Made by a program: the position numbers and the translations under genes
Part shown: piece by piece, positions 25,249-34,361 of the stretch
Position numbering within the stretch: position 1 is the stretch's first letter
How the letters are laid out: every line of letters starts with the position of its first letter
The notes under the pieces: generated by a model
Seen by the model: the letters and a program-made list of their open reading frames with translations, nothing else
What the model was told of the DNA's origin: nothing
Database searches by the model: none
Assembly (NCBI GenBank): GCA_902760315.1
Contig: CACWFV010000010.1
Span: 1 to 64,000, forward strand
Origin: an uncultured Bacteroidales bacterium
GTDB taxonomy: Bacteria; Bacteroidota; Bacteroidia; Bacteroidales; Bacteroidaceae
DNA length: 64,000 nt
Reading direction: 5' to 3'

Positions 25249-26814
25249 TTAAATCCCTCGCTCTGCCCAGTCGCCTCTATCTAAGTTGCGATACCCGATG
25301 GCCTCGGCAATGTGCATGGACTCCACTTTCTCGCTGCCGGCCAGGTCGGCAATGGTGCGGGCTACTTTCAGAATGCGACTGTAAGCACGGGCGGAGAGTT
25401 TGAGGCGCTCCATGGCCATGCGCAGCATGTCGAGCGAGGCGGCATCAGGCTCGGCAAACTCGTGGAGCATGCGCTCCGTCATCTGGGCGTTGCAGTGGAC
25501 CTTCCCCAGCCCACCCTGCTTTGGAAGGGAGCTGAAACGCTCGGTCTGAATCTGACGAGCCTTGATGACACGCTCCCTGATGTTGGCCGACGGCTCTCCC
25601 GGCTTCATCTGCGAGAGCTGGGCAAAGGGCACGGCCTGTATCTCGCAGTGGATGTCAATGCGGTCCAGCAAGGGACCGCTGATCTTGTTCATGTAACGCT
25701 GTATCTGGCCCGGCGTGCAGACGCAGTTGTGCGTAGGGTCGCCATAATAGCCACAGGGACAGGGATTCATGGAGGCCACAAGCATGAACGAGCAGGGATA
25801 CTCCACCGAGTACTTGGCGCGGGCAATGGTAATCTTTCGGTCTTCCAGCGGCTGTCGCAATACCTCCAGCACCGAGCGGCTCAGTTCAGGCATCTCGTCC
25901 AGAAAGAGTACACCGTTGTGGGCCAGCGATATCTCGCCCGGCTGCGGATTGTTGCCACCACCCACCAGCGCCACTTGCGAGATGGTGTGGTGTGGCGCCC
26001 GGAAAGGCCGTTGGCTGATGAGGCTGGTGTCGCGCGACAGCTTACCGGCAACACTGTGTATCTGGGTTGTCTCCAGACTCTCGGCCAGCGACAGTGGCGG
26101 CAGAATACTGGGCAGCCGTTTGGCCAACATGGATTTGCCTGAGCCCGGCGGACCTATCATAATCAGGTTGTGGCCACCGGCCGCCGCCACCTCCAAGGCA
26201 CGCTTCACGCTCTCCTGACCACGCACGTCGCTGAAGTCCGTCTCAAAGAGGTTCTGCTGTTCGTAGAACTCCTTGCGCGTGTCGATGACGGTAGGCTGGT
26301 AGGTGGTGGTGCCATTCAGGAAGTTGACAACATCCATCAGTGTCTCCATGCCGTAGACCTCAAGATTGTTGACGACAGCCGCCTCGCGGATATTTTGTTG
26401 AGGCACGATGAGTCCCTTGAACTTTTCCTTACGGGCACGGATGGCAATGGGCAATGCGCCGCGGATGGGCTGTAGCCGGCCGTCGAGTCCCAGTTCGCCC
26501 ACCAGCATGAATTTGTCTAACCGTTCCTCCTCTACTTTGCTGTTGGCAGCCAGTATGCCAATAGCCAAGGGCAGGTCGTAGCCCGATCCCTCTTTCTTGA
26601 TGTCGGCAGGCGACAGATTGGCGGTGATGTCCATGGAGGGCATCTTGAAACCGTTGTTGATGAGGGCCGCCTTGATGCGGTCGTAACTCTCCTTGACAGC
26701 TGTGTCGGCCAGTCCCGTCAGGTGGAATTGCACGCCTCGCGACATGCTCACCTCGCAGGTTACCGTAGTCACCTCCAGACCGTTGACAGCAGCGCAATAT
26801 GTTTTTACCAGCAT
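25249..26814 (-). CDS. comM: YifB/ComM family Mg chelatase-like AAA+ helicase
   Basis: 521 residues. It has an N-terminal ChlI-like domain (residues about 20-140), Walker A GPPGSGKSML (about 220-229), Walker B GVLFLDEMPEL, the family motif NPCPCGYYGD and a C-terminal domain (KLSARAYSRILKVARTIADL). ComM promotes branch migration during natural transformation. The presence of comF nearby fits a competence theme, although the two are separated by an inserted ATPase and comM debris. A -7 box is at 26835-26842. Confidence 0.94.
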   Translation of the reverse strand: MLVKTYCAAVNGLEVTTVTCEVSMSRGVQFHLTGLADTAVKESYDRIKAALINNGFKMPSMDITANLSPADIKKEGSGYDLPLAIGILAANSKVEEERLDKFMLVGELGLDGRLQPIRGALPIAIRARKEKFKGLIVPQQNIREAAVVNNLEVYGMETLMDVVNFLNGTTTYQPTVIDTRKEFYEQQNLFETDFSDVRGQESVKRALEVAAAGGHNLIMIGPPGSGKSMLAKRLPSILPPLSLAESLETTQIHSVAGKLSRDTSLISQRPFRAPHHTISQVALVGGGNNPQPGEISLAHNGVLFLDEMPELSRSVLEVLRQPLEDRKITIARAKYSVEYPCSFMLVASMNPCPCGYYGDPTHNCVCTPGQIQRYMNKISGPLLDRIDIHCEIQAVPFAQLSQMKPGEPSANIRERVIKARQIQTERFSSLPKQGGLGKVHCNAQMTERMLHEFAEPDAASLDMLRMAMERLKLSARAYSRILKVARTIADLAGSEKVESMHIAEAIGYRNLDRGDWAERGI

Positions 26815-26834
26815 AATAGGATTGTTTTATGTGA

Positions 26835-26842
26835 CAAAGGTA
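26835..26842 (-). promoter_or_regulatory. Promoter -7 box for comM
   Basis: CAAAGGTA, TACCTTTG on the minus strand, 21 bases before the ATG. Confidence 0.6.
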
Positions 26843-26865
26843 ATAAAAAAAAGTTACGGGAAGAA

Positions 26866-26901
26866 AAAAAAGGCAGAATACTTGTGTAGACTGCCTTTTT
26901 T
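26866..26901 (-). terminator. Terminator of the GH98-like gene
   Basis: AGGCAG (26871-26876) pairs with CTGCCT (26891-26896), extended by A and T runs on both sides, so it can work in both directions. It lies 12 bases past the stop at 26913. Confidence 0.75.
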
Positions 26902-26912
26902 CTGTTTGTTAT

Positions 26913-29900
26913 TTAGCGTATAAATACTTTCTTGCTATTGCCGTCAGCATCGACCACAATATTCAGTCCGTGTTGTAATGTCTGTCGCCGTATGCCCGTT
27001 GGACTATAGATGCCTCGTGGCAGGCGTTTGGCAATATGGAGGTTCGTGATGCCTGTAATGTTGTTAAGGTCCCTGAGACGGCACTCGGCCAAAAGGAACT
27101 CCTGCATGCCGCTGCCTTCCTCGCGGAACTGGATAATGTATTTGCCTGCCGTTGTTACCTCAAAGTCCAAGCTGTAGCGCTCGGCTGTCGAGATGTCTCC
27201 TGCGCTGTTGCCATTGATGTTGGGTGCGGCTGTGTGCACTTTAGAAGCGGCAAGTCCGCGACCGCTGCTGGAAAGGATCTTTGCTTTATAGGAAGGTGTG
27301 CCCTTCCATGCTGCCATAGCATACACAAGTTGGTACTTGCCGGGATTCAGCGTCAGTGGGTAGTTGGCCAATCGGCCATATTCCGCACTGGTAGTGCGCC
27401 AATAGAGAGCTTTGCCTTGATAGCCGGTAAGTCCTGCAAAGGTGCGTGGACCACTGCCGTTCTGCGAGGGATAGTCACGTACGTCGCTACCATCGGTGGT
27501 ACGCCATCCTACAGGTAGTGCACCATTGGCCACTTCAGAGTAGTCGAGCTCATAGATTGCAGCTTTGTCGTAGAATACGGGTTGGATGGTAACGTCGTTG
27601 TCTGGCATGACGAACGACACCTCGGTGGCATCTTCCTCAAAGGGTATAGTTTTGCCCTGAGTATAGTAGACGGAGTTGACCACGTTCAGTGCTTTGAGGC
27701 CGTAGCCCTCCTCGGGTGTGATGGTCAGGTGTACCGTCTCGCCGGCAAGCGCCTTGTCGACATCGGTGGAGACTTGTCCGAAGTCTGCACTGCGAACGGT
27801 TATGCCGTACTGCTCTTTGGGTGTACCCACCGGTTCATAGATAATCTGGTCAATAGTCATCTGGATGGCTCCGCTGTTTTGCAGGACAAAGTCGTTGGTG
27901 CCAGCCTCCAGCGTTACCGTTACTGAGGCCTCATGCCAGTCGTTCTTGGCCACTTTTTCGAAGTTGATGACTTGTGTTGCGCCGTTGACAGTCGCTTTCA
28001 TGCTCCCTGCCTTGCTGCTGTTGCAATAACGCACCAGGATATTGTATTCGCCACCCTCAGTCAGCTTCAGCTGATGGCGCAGCGCACTATTGGTATTAGC
28101 CTTTGTCTCGATGAAGCCCAGTCCTGCAAAGTCGTAGTAGTCCTGTGCCCACCAGCCGGAATGTGTCATGCGATGGTCCACGTTCTTGCGGTCCATGTCT
28201 TCGGCTTCAATGATGATAGGGCCATGGTATGGCTCTGGCTGCTGAGGCTGTTCAAGGGCTGTGGCGGGCAGTATGTCGGTCTTTCTGTCGGTGGCTGTTC
28301 CGGCACAGTCAATGCGCACGATAGCTGCTCCCATGTGTACGACATTGACGGTGAAGGTTTGCGCCTCAGCGTCATACGCCTGTCCTGACAGACTGGCGTT
28401 ATGTCCGCTGACGTTGGTTGTCGGCTTTGTTAGCGTGCATGTCGGCTCTGAGGTGACACCCGTAATGACGATCTTGTCGGTTTTCTGACTGAGACTGTCG
28501 CTACGGTAGTTGTTGAAGTAGAAGTCTATATGGTCGGCATACTCGCGGATAACACCACTGGAGAGCATGGCATATTCTAATTTCAGCGCCTCACAGGTGT
28601 TATAATGCAGTGGTATCTCTGCTTTTGCCGTCTTTTTGCTGTTCAGATAACTGTATGGTGTATAGGTCACCAACTGGTTGCGATAGCGGTTGACATAGAG
28701 ATCGCCTGACGACACCTCTGGGTACTGAGCGTCAAAGTCTTCCTGCTTTTTTGCCTCTGTCGACCAGCGTGACTGATAGTTGGAGCGCTTGATTTGCAGC
28801 GGTATAGCCTGGGCGGCTTCATCGTAGAGATTGATGACGATGGGGATGGCACCATACCGCCCTGTCGACTTGAAGTAGCACAGGTTGTTATACCACTGGC
28901 CATAGTTGTGGCGGGCTTCTTTCTTCTGGTTGAAAGGGTCTTTCTGCAGGTAGACGCCATTGTAAAGGTCGTCCCACGACGTGTACGAGTCGTAGCCTTT
29001 GGAGATGTCAAGGTTGTTGACCACGACAATCTTGGTCTTTCCAACTACTTCCTCACGTGATGGTATGTACATGGTGCCGTCTATGATGCGGCGCCACATC
29101 TCCAGCCAGATACCTTTGAAATGGGGCGATGCTGCCCAGTTCCGTCGTGTATAGCCATCCACATTGCTGTCTGCTTGGTTTAGGAAACACTCCTCGCGCC
29201 ATATCAACTCAGGTCCATCCCATACAGCACCACCATTGACGCACGTCTGCTCCATCACTGTACCGATGCCGGCACTGCCAGGATATTTCTTGCCGTGGTT
29301 CTTGCCCAGCAACTTCTCCAGCGTGTCGTTCCAGCCACAGTTGTCGTAGCGTACACCGTAGTTTTTTGTCAGTCCAGAGATGAATGGTCCCCAGCAGATG
29401 CTCTCATTGTTATAGAAACTGCTGGCATGGGTGTACTTATAAAGGAATAGAATGGCTTCTGGGTATTTCTTACAGGCTGCCAGAAAGTCTGGGTTGCTCT
29501 TGAGCTCCCCCATGGGGTTGGTACCCATGTGGTAGTCGCCACCGCACCAGCTGACAGTAAGGAAGCCGCCATACTTGTGCGACATCTCCACCAAATTGGC
29601 GAACAATGCCCAGCGCGAACCTGTGGTCATAGAGCCTTTATCACCCGGGTCGCCAAAGCCCCAAAACTGTTCGGCGTAGTTCCACCCCAGGAAGTTAGGG
29701 TAGTTCTTGAAGAAATATTCAAAAGTTTCCAGGTCGTTGTCCTGAATGTGTGTATGACCACCTGATGCCGGCTGGCAAGAGAACCACATACCATTCTGCT
29801 GACATACCGTGGCCCACGACTTGTATGTGCGTACAGCATTGCGTGGCATGCGGTACATATTTGTCTCCGTGTCGTACTGGCACGACAGTGAGAGATTCAT

Positions 29901-30032
29901 GCAGACATAGGGTTTGATGTCATTGGGAATAAGGTCGATGATTTTCTGTGGATCTGCCGAGTTCCATACATCGATGTGGATTAGCCATAGCGGGTGCTGT
30001 GAGTCAATGGGACGGCGCTGCTGTGCCGTCAC
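26913..30032 (-). CDS. GH98-like secreted glycoside hydrolase with CBM and type IX-like C-terminus; start frameshifted
   Basis: The open frame begins at a GTG (30032) and gives 1039 residues, but it lacks a proper start. Just upstream in the same frame lie codons for FLLLLLTTVWTNVTAQ, a signal-peptide core; the only plausible ATG (30078, nine bases after a -7 box) is one base out of frame (see findings). Residues 10-480 resemble GH98 endo-beta-galactosidases (PLWLIHIDVWNSADPQKI, NYAEQFWGFGDPG). A CBM6/35-like module follows (about 604-736), then a bacterial-repeat-like Ig domain (about 745-830), a further beta domain, and a C-terminal tail ending KKVFIR like Prevotella type IX sorting tails. 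Predicted to attack host-type or plant glycans outside the cell. Confidence 0.75.
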   Translation of the reverse strand: MTAQQRRPIDSQHPLWLIHIDVWNSADPQKIIDLIPNDIKPYVCMNLSLSCQYDTETNMYRMPRNAVRTYKSWATVCQQNGMWFSCQPASGGHTHIQDNDLETFEYFFKNYPNFLGWNYAEQFWGFGDPGDKGSMTTGSRWALFANLVEMSHKYGGFLTVSWCGGDYHMGTNPMGELKSNPDFLAACKKYPEAILFLYKYTHASSFYNNESICWGPFISGLTKNYGVRYDNCGWNDTLEKLLGKNHGKKYPGSAGIGTVMEQTCVNGGAVWDGPELIWREECFLNQADSNVDGYTRRNWAASPHFKGIWLEMWRRIIDGTMYIPSREEVVGKTKIVVVNNLDISKGYDSYTSWDDLYNGVYLQKDPFNQKKEARHNYGQWYNNLCYFKSTGRYGAIPIVINLYDEAAQAIPLQIKRSNYQSRWSTEAKKQEDFDAQYPEVSSGDLYVNRYRNQLVTYTPYSYLNSKKTAKAEIPLHYNTCEALKLEYAMLSSGVIREYADHIDFYFNNYRSDSLSQKTDKIVITGVTSEPTCTLTKPTTNVSGHNASLSGQAYDAEAQTFTVNVVHMGAAIVRIDCAGTATDRKTDILPATALEQPQQPEPYHGPIIIEAEDMDRKNVDHRMTHSGWWAQDYYDFAGLGFIETKANTNSALRHQLKLTEGGEYNILVRYCNSSKAGSMKATVNGATQVINFEKVAKNDWHEASVTVTLEAGTNDFVLQNSGAIQMTIDQIIYEPVGTPKEQYGITVRSADFGQVSTDVDKALAGETVHLTITPEEGYGLKALNVVNSVYYTQGKTIPFEEDATEVSFVMPDNDVTIQPVFYDKAAIYELDYSEVANGALPVGWRTTDGSDVRDYPSQNGSGPRTFAGLTGYQGKALYWRTTSAEYGRLANYPLTLNPGKYQLVYAMAAWKGTPSYKAKILSSSGRGLAASKVHTAAPNINGNSAGDISTAERYSLDFEVTTAGKYIIQFREEGSGMQEFLLAECRLRDLNNITGITNLHIAKRLPRGIYSPTGIRRQTLQHGLNIVVDADGNSKKVFIR

Positions 30033-30087
30033 GTTTGTCCATACCGTTGTCAGTAACAGCAGTAAGAATGTTTATCATTAGGTAGGG

Positions 30088-30095
30088 CAAAGATA
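30088..30095 (-). promoter_or_regulatory. Promoter -7 box for the GH98-like gene
   Basis: CAAAGATA, TATCTTTG on the minus strand, nine bases before the ATG at 30078. Confidence 0.55.
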
Positions 30096-30138
30096 CTAAT
30101 AATTCATGATGGATGTACCATAATTCATAATTTTTTGT

Positions 30139-30146
30139 TACTTTTG
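30139..30146 (+). promoter_or_regulatory. Promoter -7 box for the BASS-type transporter
   Basis: TACTTTTG, within the palindrome GTTAC-TTTT-GTAAC (30137-30150), nine bases before the ATG at 30156. The palindrome could be an operator. Confidence 0.5.
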
Positions 30147-30155
30147 TAACCGGAT

Positions 30156-31115
30156 ATGAACAATTTGATACGTTTTCTGAAAGATTGGACCCTCCCGGTG
30201 GCTATCGCCGTGGGGTCGCTATGCTATCTGACGTTTTACTACGTGCCCCAACTCGATGCACTGGGCACGCAGTTGGCACCTGTCTTCGATGTCATCTTCC
30301 CGCTGTTCGTCTTCCTGACGCTGTTTGTCACCTTCTGTAAGGTCGACTTCCACCAGATGCGCCCTCACCGGTGGCATGTCGGCGTACTCGTTGCCCAGCT
30401 GTTGCTGGTGGCTGTCAACATCGTTGTCATCTTTATGGTAGAGGCTGATGTGGAGCAGAAACTTCTTTGGGAAGCCCTCCTCACTTGCATCATCGGACCG
30501 GCGGCTTCGGCATCGCCCGTGGTGACGGGCAAGCTGGGCGGCAACATCTCTACCATGTCCACCTACGTACTCGTCTCGTCGTTGGCTTCGGCATTGTTGA
30601 TTCCGCTTGTTTTCCCCATGCTGGAACAAACGGTTCATGTCTCGTTCTTTAGCGCGTTCCTTATTATATTACAGAAGGTCAGCATCGTACTCCTGCTGCC
30701 ACTGGTCTTAGGATGGATCATGCAGCATTACGTAAAGAGTGTCTGTGCAAGAATAGCAGCCATGCCCAACCTCAGTTTCTATTGCTGGGCCATTTCGCTC
30801 AGCATCACCACGGGCATCACCGTCAAGAACATCGTCCACAGCGAGGCTACACTTACCCTGTTGCTGATGATAGCCGTTGCCACCTTCCTGCTGTGCTGGG
30901 TACAGTTTGGCATCGGACGTCTCATAGGCCGCCACCTGGGTGAAGAGATTAATGCCGGCCAAGCCTTGTTCCAAAAGAATACCGCCCTCTCCATCTGGGT
31001 GGCTTACATGTATCTCCACCCCGTAGCCTCCGTGGGTGCCGGCTGCTACGTCTTGTGGCAGAACATCATCAATTCATTGGAACTATGGCAATACAGGAAT
31101 AGAGGAATATCGTAA
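30156..31115 (+). CDS. Bile acid:sodium symporter-like (BASS) membrane transporter
   Basis: 319 residues with about nine or ten hydrophobic helices and the crossed-helix glycine/serine-rich segments of the BASS fold (CIIGPAASASPVVTGKLGGN; AISLSITTGITVKNI). Family members carry bile acids, pantoate-type organic anions or other solutes with sodium; the substrate here cannot be read from sequence. The last residues (NRGIS) are encoded within the start of a GTAATTCC repeat, so the C-terminus may be secondarily altered. Divergent from the GH98-like gene. Confidence 0.8.
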   Translation: MNNLIRFLKDWTLPVAIAVGSLCYLTFYYVPQLDALGTQLAPVFDVIFPLFVFLTLFVTFCKVDFHQMRPHRWHVGVLVAQLLLVAVNIVVIFMVEADVEQKLLWEALLTCIIGPAASASPVVTGKLGGNISTMSTYVLVSSLASALLIPLVFPMLEQTVHVSFFSAFLIILQKVSIVLLLPLVLGWIMQHYVKSVCARIAAMPNLSFYCWAISLSITTGITVKNIVHSEATLTLLLMIAVATFLLCWVQFGIGRLIGRHLGEEINAGQALFQKNTALSIWVAYMYLHPVASVGAGCYVLWQNIINSLELWQYRNRGIS

Positions 31116-31136
31116 TTCCGTAATTCCGTAATCCCG
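31104..31136. repeat. CGTAATTC short tandem repeat
   Basis: Three units of the type CGTAATTC directly over and after the transporter stop codon. Confidence 0.7.
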
Positions 31137-31163
31137 TGAATACGCAATTCTTATCAATGATAA

Positions 31164-31193
31164 AAGGCCGGAACTCAACTAAGTTCCGGCCTT
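31164..31193. terminator. Bidirectional terminator between the transporter and tsf
   Basis: AAGGCCGGAACT pairs perfectly with AGTTCCGGCCTT (12 bp, 6-base loop), with T-rich flanks on the minus side. It serves the convergent ribosomal operon and the transporter. Confidence 0.85.
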
Positions 31194-31261
31194 CATCTTT
31201 GAAATAAGTCTGCCGCTGCGTTAGTCAGCAATCAGCGTGAAACGCTGGAAGGCAGTAATCT

Positions 31262-32143
31262 TCAGGTCCTTGTCCTGCTTGGCCAGCCACTGTGCAACAG
31301 TAGCCTTGTCGCCGTCGCCGAACTGGAACTCCTGGGGTTAGCCTCGCCCTCGACCTTTGCGTCAGCAATGATCTTGCGAGCCTCGTCAGCCTGCTCCTGG
31401 GTCAGCCAGCCCTTAGCCATGTTGCTCTCGATGTGGTCCTCAGAGTCAACGAGGTTGGGGTTCAGACCAGCCTTCTTCAGCTTCATCTCCACAAACTTCT
31501 CTACCTGCTCCAGCTTGGTCTTCTCGAAAGAGGTCTTGTACTCCTCGTCCAGAATCTTCTGGTCAACGCTCTCAGCGTCCAGAGCTACGGGCTTCATGGC
31601 AGCCACCTGCATAGCTACCAGGTGACCCTGCTCAGCAGCGGGCTTGTTGGTCTGTACCATGGTGCACAGGGTGTGCTTGCCCATGTGGTCGTACACCTCG
31701 ATGTTGTCACCCTCCAGTGTCAGGTAGCCGTCCAGCTCCATCTTCTCACCGGTGATGCCTGAGCGCTGAGTGACAGCCTCCTGAGCGGTCTGGCCGTTGA
31801 TGTCCAGCGCCTTGACAGCCTCCAGGTCCTTGCACTTGTTGGCGATGGCAGCGTCCAGGATGCTCTGTGTCAGTGCGATGAAGTCGGCACCGTTAGCCAC
31901 GAAGTCGGTCTCACACTTCAGGGCGATTATGGCGGCGAAGCCGTCAACGCTCTTTACGAGTACACAACCATTAGAGGTCTCACGGTCGCTACGCTTGGCA
32001 GCGATGGCCAGGCCGCGCTCACGGAGCAGCTCCTTAGCCTTGTCGAAGTCGCCCTCAGCCTCGGTCAGAGCCTTCTTAACGTCAGCCAGACCAGCACCAG
32101 TCATGGCGCGAAGCTTCTTGATATCGTCAATTGAAATTGCCAT
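31262..32143 (-). CDS. tsf: Elongation factor Ts, frameshifted near the C-terminus
   Basis: Nucleotide-exchange factor for EF-Tu. The N-terminus (KKLRAMTGAGLADVKKAL) and the conserved KCETDFVAN are normal. The frame ends in an unnatural tail (NPRSSSSATATRLLL). Reading one base back at the C-run (31334-31337, G-run on the plus strand) restores NPQEFQFGDGDKATVAQW and continues to a TAA at 31221, giving a natural end FTLIAD. So the true gene is 31221-32143 with a one-base loss. In an essential gene this is most likely a sequence or assembly error, less likely recoding. Last gene of the rplM-rpsI-rpsB-tsf series. Confidence 0.9.
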   Translation of the reverse strand: MAISIDDIKKLRAMTGAGLADVKKALTEAEGDFDKAKELLRERGLAIAAKRSDRETSNGCVLVKSVDGFAAIIALKCETDFVANGADFIALTQSILDAAIANKCKDLEAVKALDINGQTAQEAVTQRSGITGEKMELDGYLTLEGDNIEVYDHMGKHTLCTMVQTNKPAAEQGHLVAMQVAAMKPVALDAESVDQKILDEEYKTSFEKTKLEQVEKFVEMKLKKAGLNPNLVDSEDHIESNMAKGWLTQEQADEARKIIADAKVEGEANPRSSSSATATRLLLHSGWPSRTRT

Positions 32144-32204
32144 TGTTTTTTCTTTCTTAATTAATTATTGTTCGTTATTTCGGTTTATCGGTATGACGGT
32201 ATTC

Positions 32205-32290
32205 CGACATTGCGTTATTCCGGCTTCCCGATATTCCGGTTTCCCGGCATTCCGTTGTGCCGGTTTCCCGTTATTCCGGTTTCCCGTTGG
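32205..32290. repeat. TATTCCGGTTTCCCG tandem repeat between rpsB and tsf
   Basis: About five degenerate units of the type TTCCGG(T/C)TTCCCG(T/A)TA. It fills the gap between two co-transcribed ribosomal genes and has no coding frame that looks real. Confidence 0.75.
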
Positions 32291-32292
32291 AA

Positions 32293-33123
32293 TTACTCTG
32301 CGGCAGCCTCTTCAGCAGCAGCGGGAGCAGCCTCTTCAGCTTCCTTGCGGGGCTTGCGAGCCTGACGCTTCGGAGCCTTCTCCTCAGCCTCGGCCTCAGC
32401 CTGGGCGTCAGCAGCCTTCTCGTCAGCCTTCTCTACCTTGCGCTCCTCGATACCCTCGCTGATAGCCTGGCAGCAAGCGCCCAGGATAGCCTCTACGGAG
32501 TCCTTAGCGTCGTCGTTAGCAGGAATGACGAAGTCGATGTTCTTGGGGTCAGAGTTGGTGTCCACAATACCGAATACGGGGATACCCAGACGGTTAGCCT
32601 CGCGGACGGCAATCTGCTCCTTCAGCACGTCAACCACGAACAGGGCGCTGGGCAGACGGGTCAGGTCGGCGATAGAACCGAGGTTCTTCTCCAGCTTGGC
32701 ACGCTGACGGGTCACCTGCAGCAGCTCGCGCTTCGACAGGTTAGCGTAGGTACCGTCCTGCATCAGCTTGTCGATGTTCGCCATTTTCTTTACGGCCTTG
32801 CGGATAGTCGGGAAGTTGGTCAACATACCACCCGGCCAGCGCTCGATGACGTAAGGCATACCAACGCTCTGAGCTTTCTCGGCGATGATTTCCTTGGTCT
32901 GTTTTTTAGTAGCGACGAACAGGATCTTCTTGCCACTCTTGGCAATCTGCTTCAGAGCCTCTGCAGCCTCGTCAATCTTGGCTACGGTCTTGTGCAGGTC
33001 AATAATGTGAATACCGTTACGCTCGGTATAGATGTAGGGAGCCATTGCGGGGTTCCACTTACGCTTCAGGTGGCCAAAGTGACAGCCGGCCTGCAGCAGT
33101 TGGTCAAAATTTGTTCTTGCCAT
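32293..33123 (-). CDS. rpsB: 30S ribosomal protein S2
   Basis: 276 residues. The S2 core is clear (FDQLLQAGCHFGHLKRKWNP, FVATKKQTKEII, ERWPGGMLTNF, FGIVDTNSDP). After about residue 225 there is an extra low-complexity tail rich in Ala, Glu and Lys (EKAADAQAEAEAEEKAPKRQ), longer than the enterobacterial protein and common in Bacteroidetes. It precedes tsf, the usual partner. Confidence 0.97.
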   Translation of the reverse strand: MARTNFDQLLQAGCHFGHLKRKWNPAMAPYIYTERNGIHIIDLHKTVAKIDEAAEALKQIAKSGKKILFVATKKQTKEIIAEKAQSVGMPYVIERWPGGMLTNFPTIRKAVKKMANIDKLMQDGTYANLSKRELLQVTRQRAKLEKNLGSIADLTRLPSALFVVDVLKEQIAVREANRLGIPVFGIVDTNSDPKNIDFVIPANDDAKDSVEAILGACCQAISEGIEERKVEKADEKAADAQAEAEAEEKAPKRQARKPRKEAEEAAPAAAEEAAAE

Positions 33124-33261
33124 TTTCTTGCTTCTTTTTTTGTTGTTTACTTTCTTTTTTAATCTGTTGTTAGATCAACCATCAGGGTAGTCTAGTTGTA
33201 CTAGTATACTAGCAGTACTAGCCAGAGTCCCTGCGGTTTAGATGCTAAACTGTTCAGTATA

Positions 33262-33648
33262 TTAACGCTTACTGAACTGGAAGCGACGACGAGCCTTGGG
33301 CCGACCGGGCTTCTTACGCTCAACCTCACGGGCGTCGCGGGTCAGGAAACCATGGTCCTTCAGAGCCTTCTTGTCCTCTGCGTTAACCTTTACCAGTGCA
33401 CGGGCGATAGCCATGCGCAGAGCCTGGCTCTGACCGGTGAAACCACCACCGTCCAGGTTGGCCTTGATATCATATTTCTCAGCAACCTCCAGCAGGTTCA
33501 GCGGCTGCTTCACCACGTACTGCAGGATGGCAGAGGGGAAGTATACTTCCAAGTCTTTCTTGTTGATCGTGATCTTGCCAGTACCCTCTGACAGATATAC
33601 GCGAGCTACTGAGCTCTTGCGGCGACCTATTGCATTGATGTATTCCAT
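33262..33648 (-). CDS. rpsI: 30S ribosomal protein S9
   Basis: 128 residues. It has the S9 N-terminus (NAIGRRKSSVARVYL), the GGGFTGQSQALRMAIARAL block and the basic C-terminal end RRRFQFSKR that reaches the ribosomal P site. Directly behind rplM, the conserved order. Confidence 0.98.
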   Translation of the reverse strand: MEYINAIGRRKSSVARVYLSEGTGKITINKKDLEVYFPSAILQYVVKQPLNLLEVAEKYDIKANLDGGGFTGQSQALRMAIARALVKVNAEDKKALKDHGFLTRDAREVERKKPGRPKARRRFQFSKR

Positions 33649-33689
33649 CTTGATAATTTACTTTTTAACGATTTACTATTTACCTTTTA

Positions 33690-34157
33690 TCACTTGTAGA
33701 GGTTGATGTCGATAGCCTTGGGCTTCTGAGCCTCGTGCTTGTGCTCGGTACCCTCGTAAACGTAGAGGTTGTTCAGCAGTGCACGGCCAAGGGGACCTTT
33801 GGGCAGCATGCCCTTGACGGCATGTCTCAGAATGCGCTCCACACCGAAAGGCTTCTTGCGCAGCTCGGCAGGTGTGTTGAAGCGCTGGCCACCGGGATAA
33901 CCGGTATAGCGGGTATAAACCTTGTCTGTCTCTTTCTTGCCGGTGAAGACAATCTTCTGGGCATTGATGATGATGACGTTGTCGCCACAGTCCTGGTTAG
34001 GAGTGAAGGTGGGCTTGTACTTACCGCGAATAATCTTGGCTACTTTCGAAGCCAGGCGGCCTACCACCTGGTCGGTAGCGTCGATTACCACCCATTCTTT
34101 CTGTTCGCGAGCAGCTTCCTTACTGACGGAAACGGTCTTGTAACTTAAAGTGTTCAT
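33690..34157 (-). CDS. rplM: 50S ribosomal protein L13
   Basis: 155 residues, with conserved L13 blocks WVVIDATDQVVGRLAS, DNVIIINAQKIVFTGKK, and the RHAVKGMLPKG signature. First gene of rplM-rpsI-rpsB-tsf. It has an unusually long leader of about 200 bases back to the -7 box at 34362. Confidence 0.98.
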   Translation of the reverse strand: MNTLSYKTVSVSKEAAREQKEWVVIDATDQVVGRLASKVAKIIRGKYKPTFTPNQDCGDNVIIINAQKIVFTGKKETDKVYTRYTGYPGGQRFNTPAELRKKPFGVERILRHAVKGMLPKGPLGRALLNNLYVYEGTEHKHEAQKPKAIDINLYK

Positions 34158-34361
34158 TTCTAATTTTAAATTTTACTACTAAAAAACATTTTTACTTGGT
34201 CTCTTATGCGCACAAATAGCTACCGGCGGAGGTCTAACTCTCCGCAAGCAGTCTAACGTACACTGAATCAGCGCTCTCACGAACCGCCATGCCCGGCCAA
34301 AGACACCGCTATTCCGCACCAATCCACGGGGATTCTAAGTCTCTCCCCCATAATCGGACTG
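34158..34361 (-). promoter_or_regulatory. Structured leader of rplM (candidate ribosomal-protein leader)
   Basis: About 200 bases of transcribed leader contain a hairpin GCGGAG/CTCCGC (34226-34231 with 34240-34245), AATCC/GGATT near the 5' end (34321-34334) and other GC-rich pairings. Long structured leaders ahead of rplM are typical sites of autogenous control by L13. No ligand site can be assigned by eye. Confidence 0.5.
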
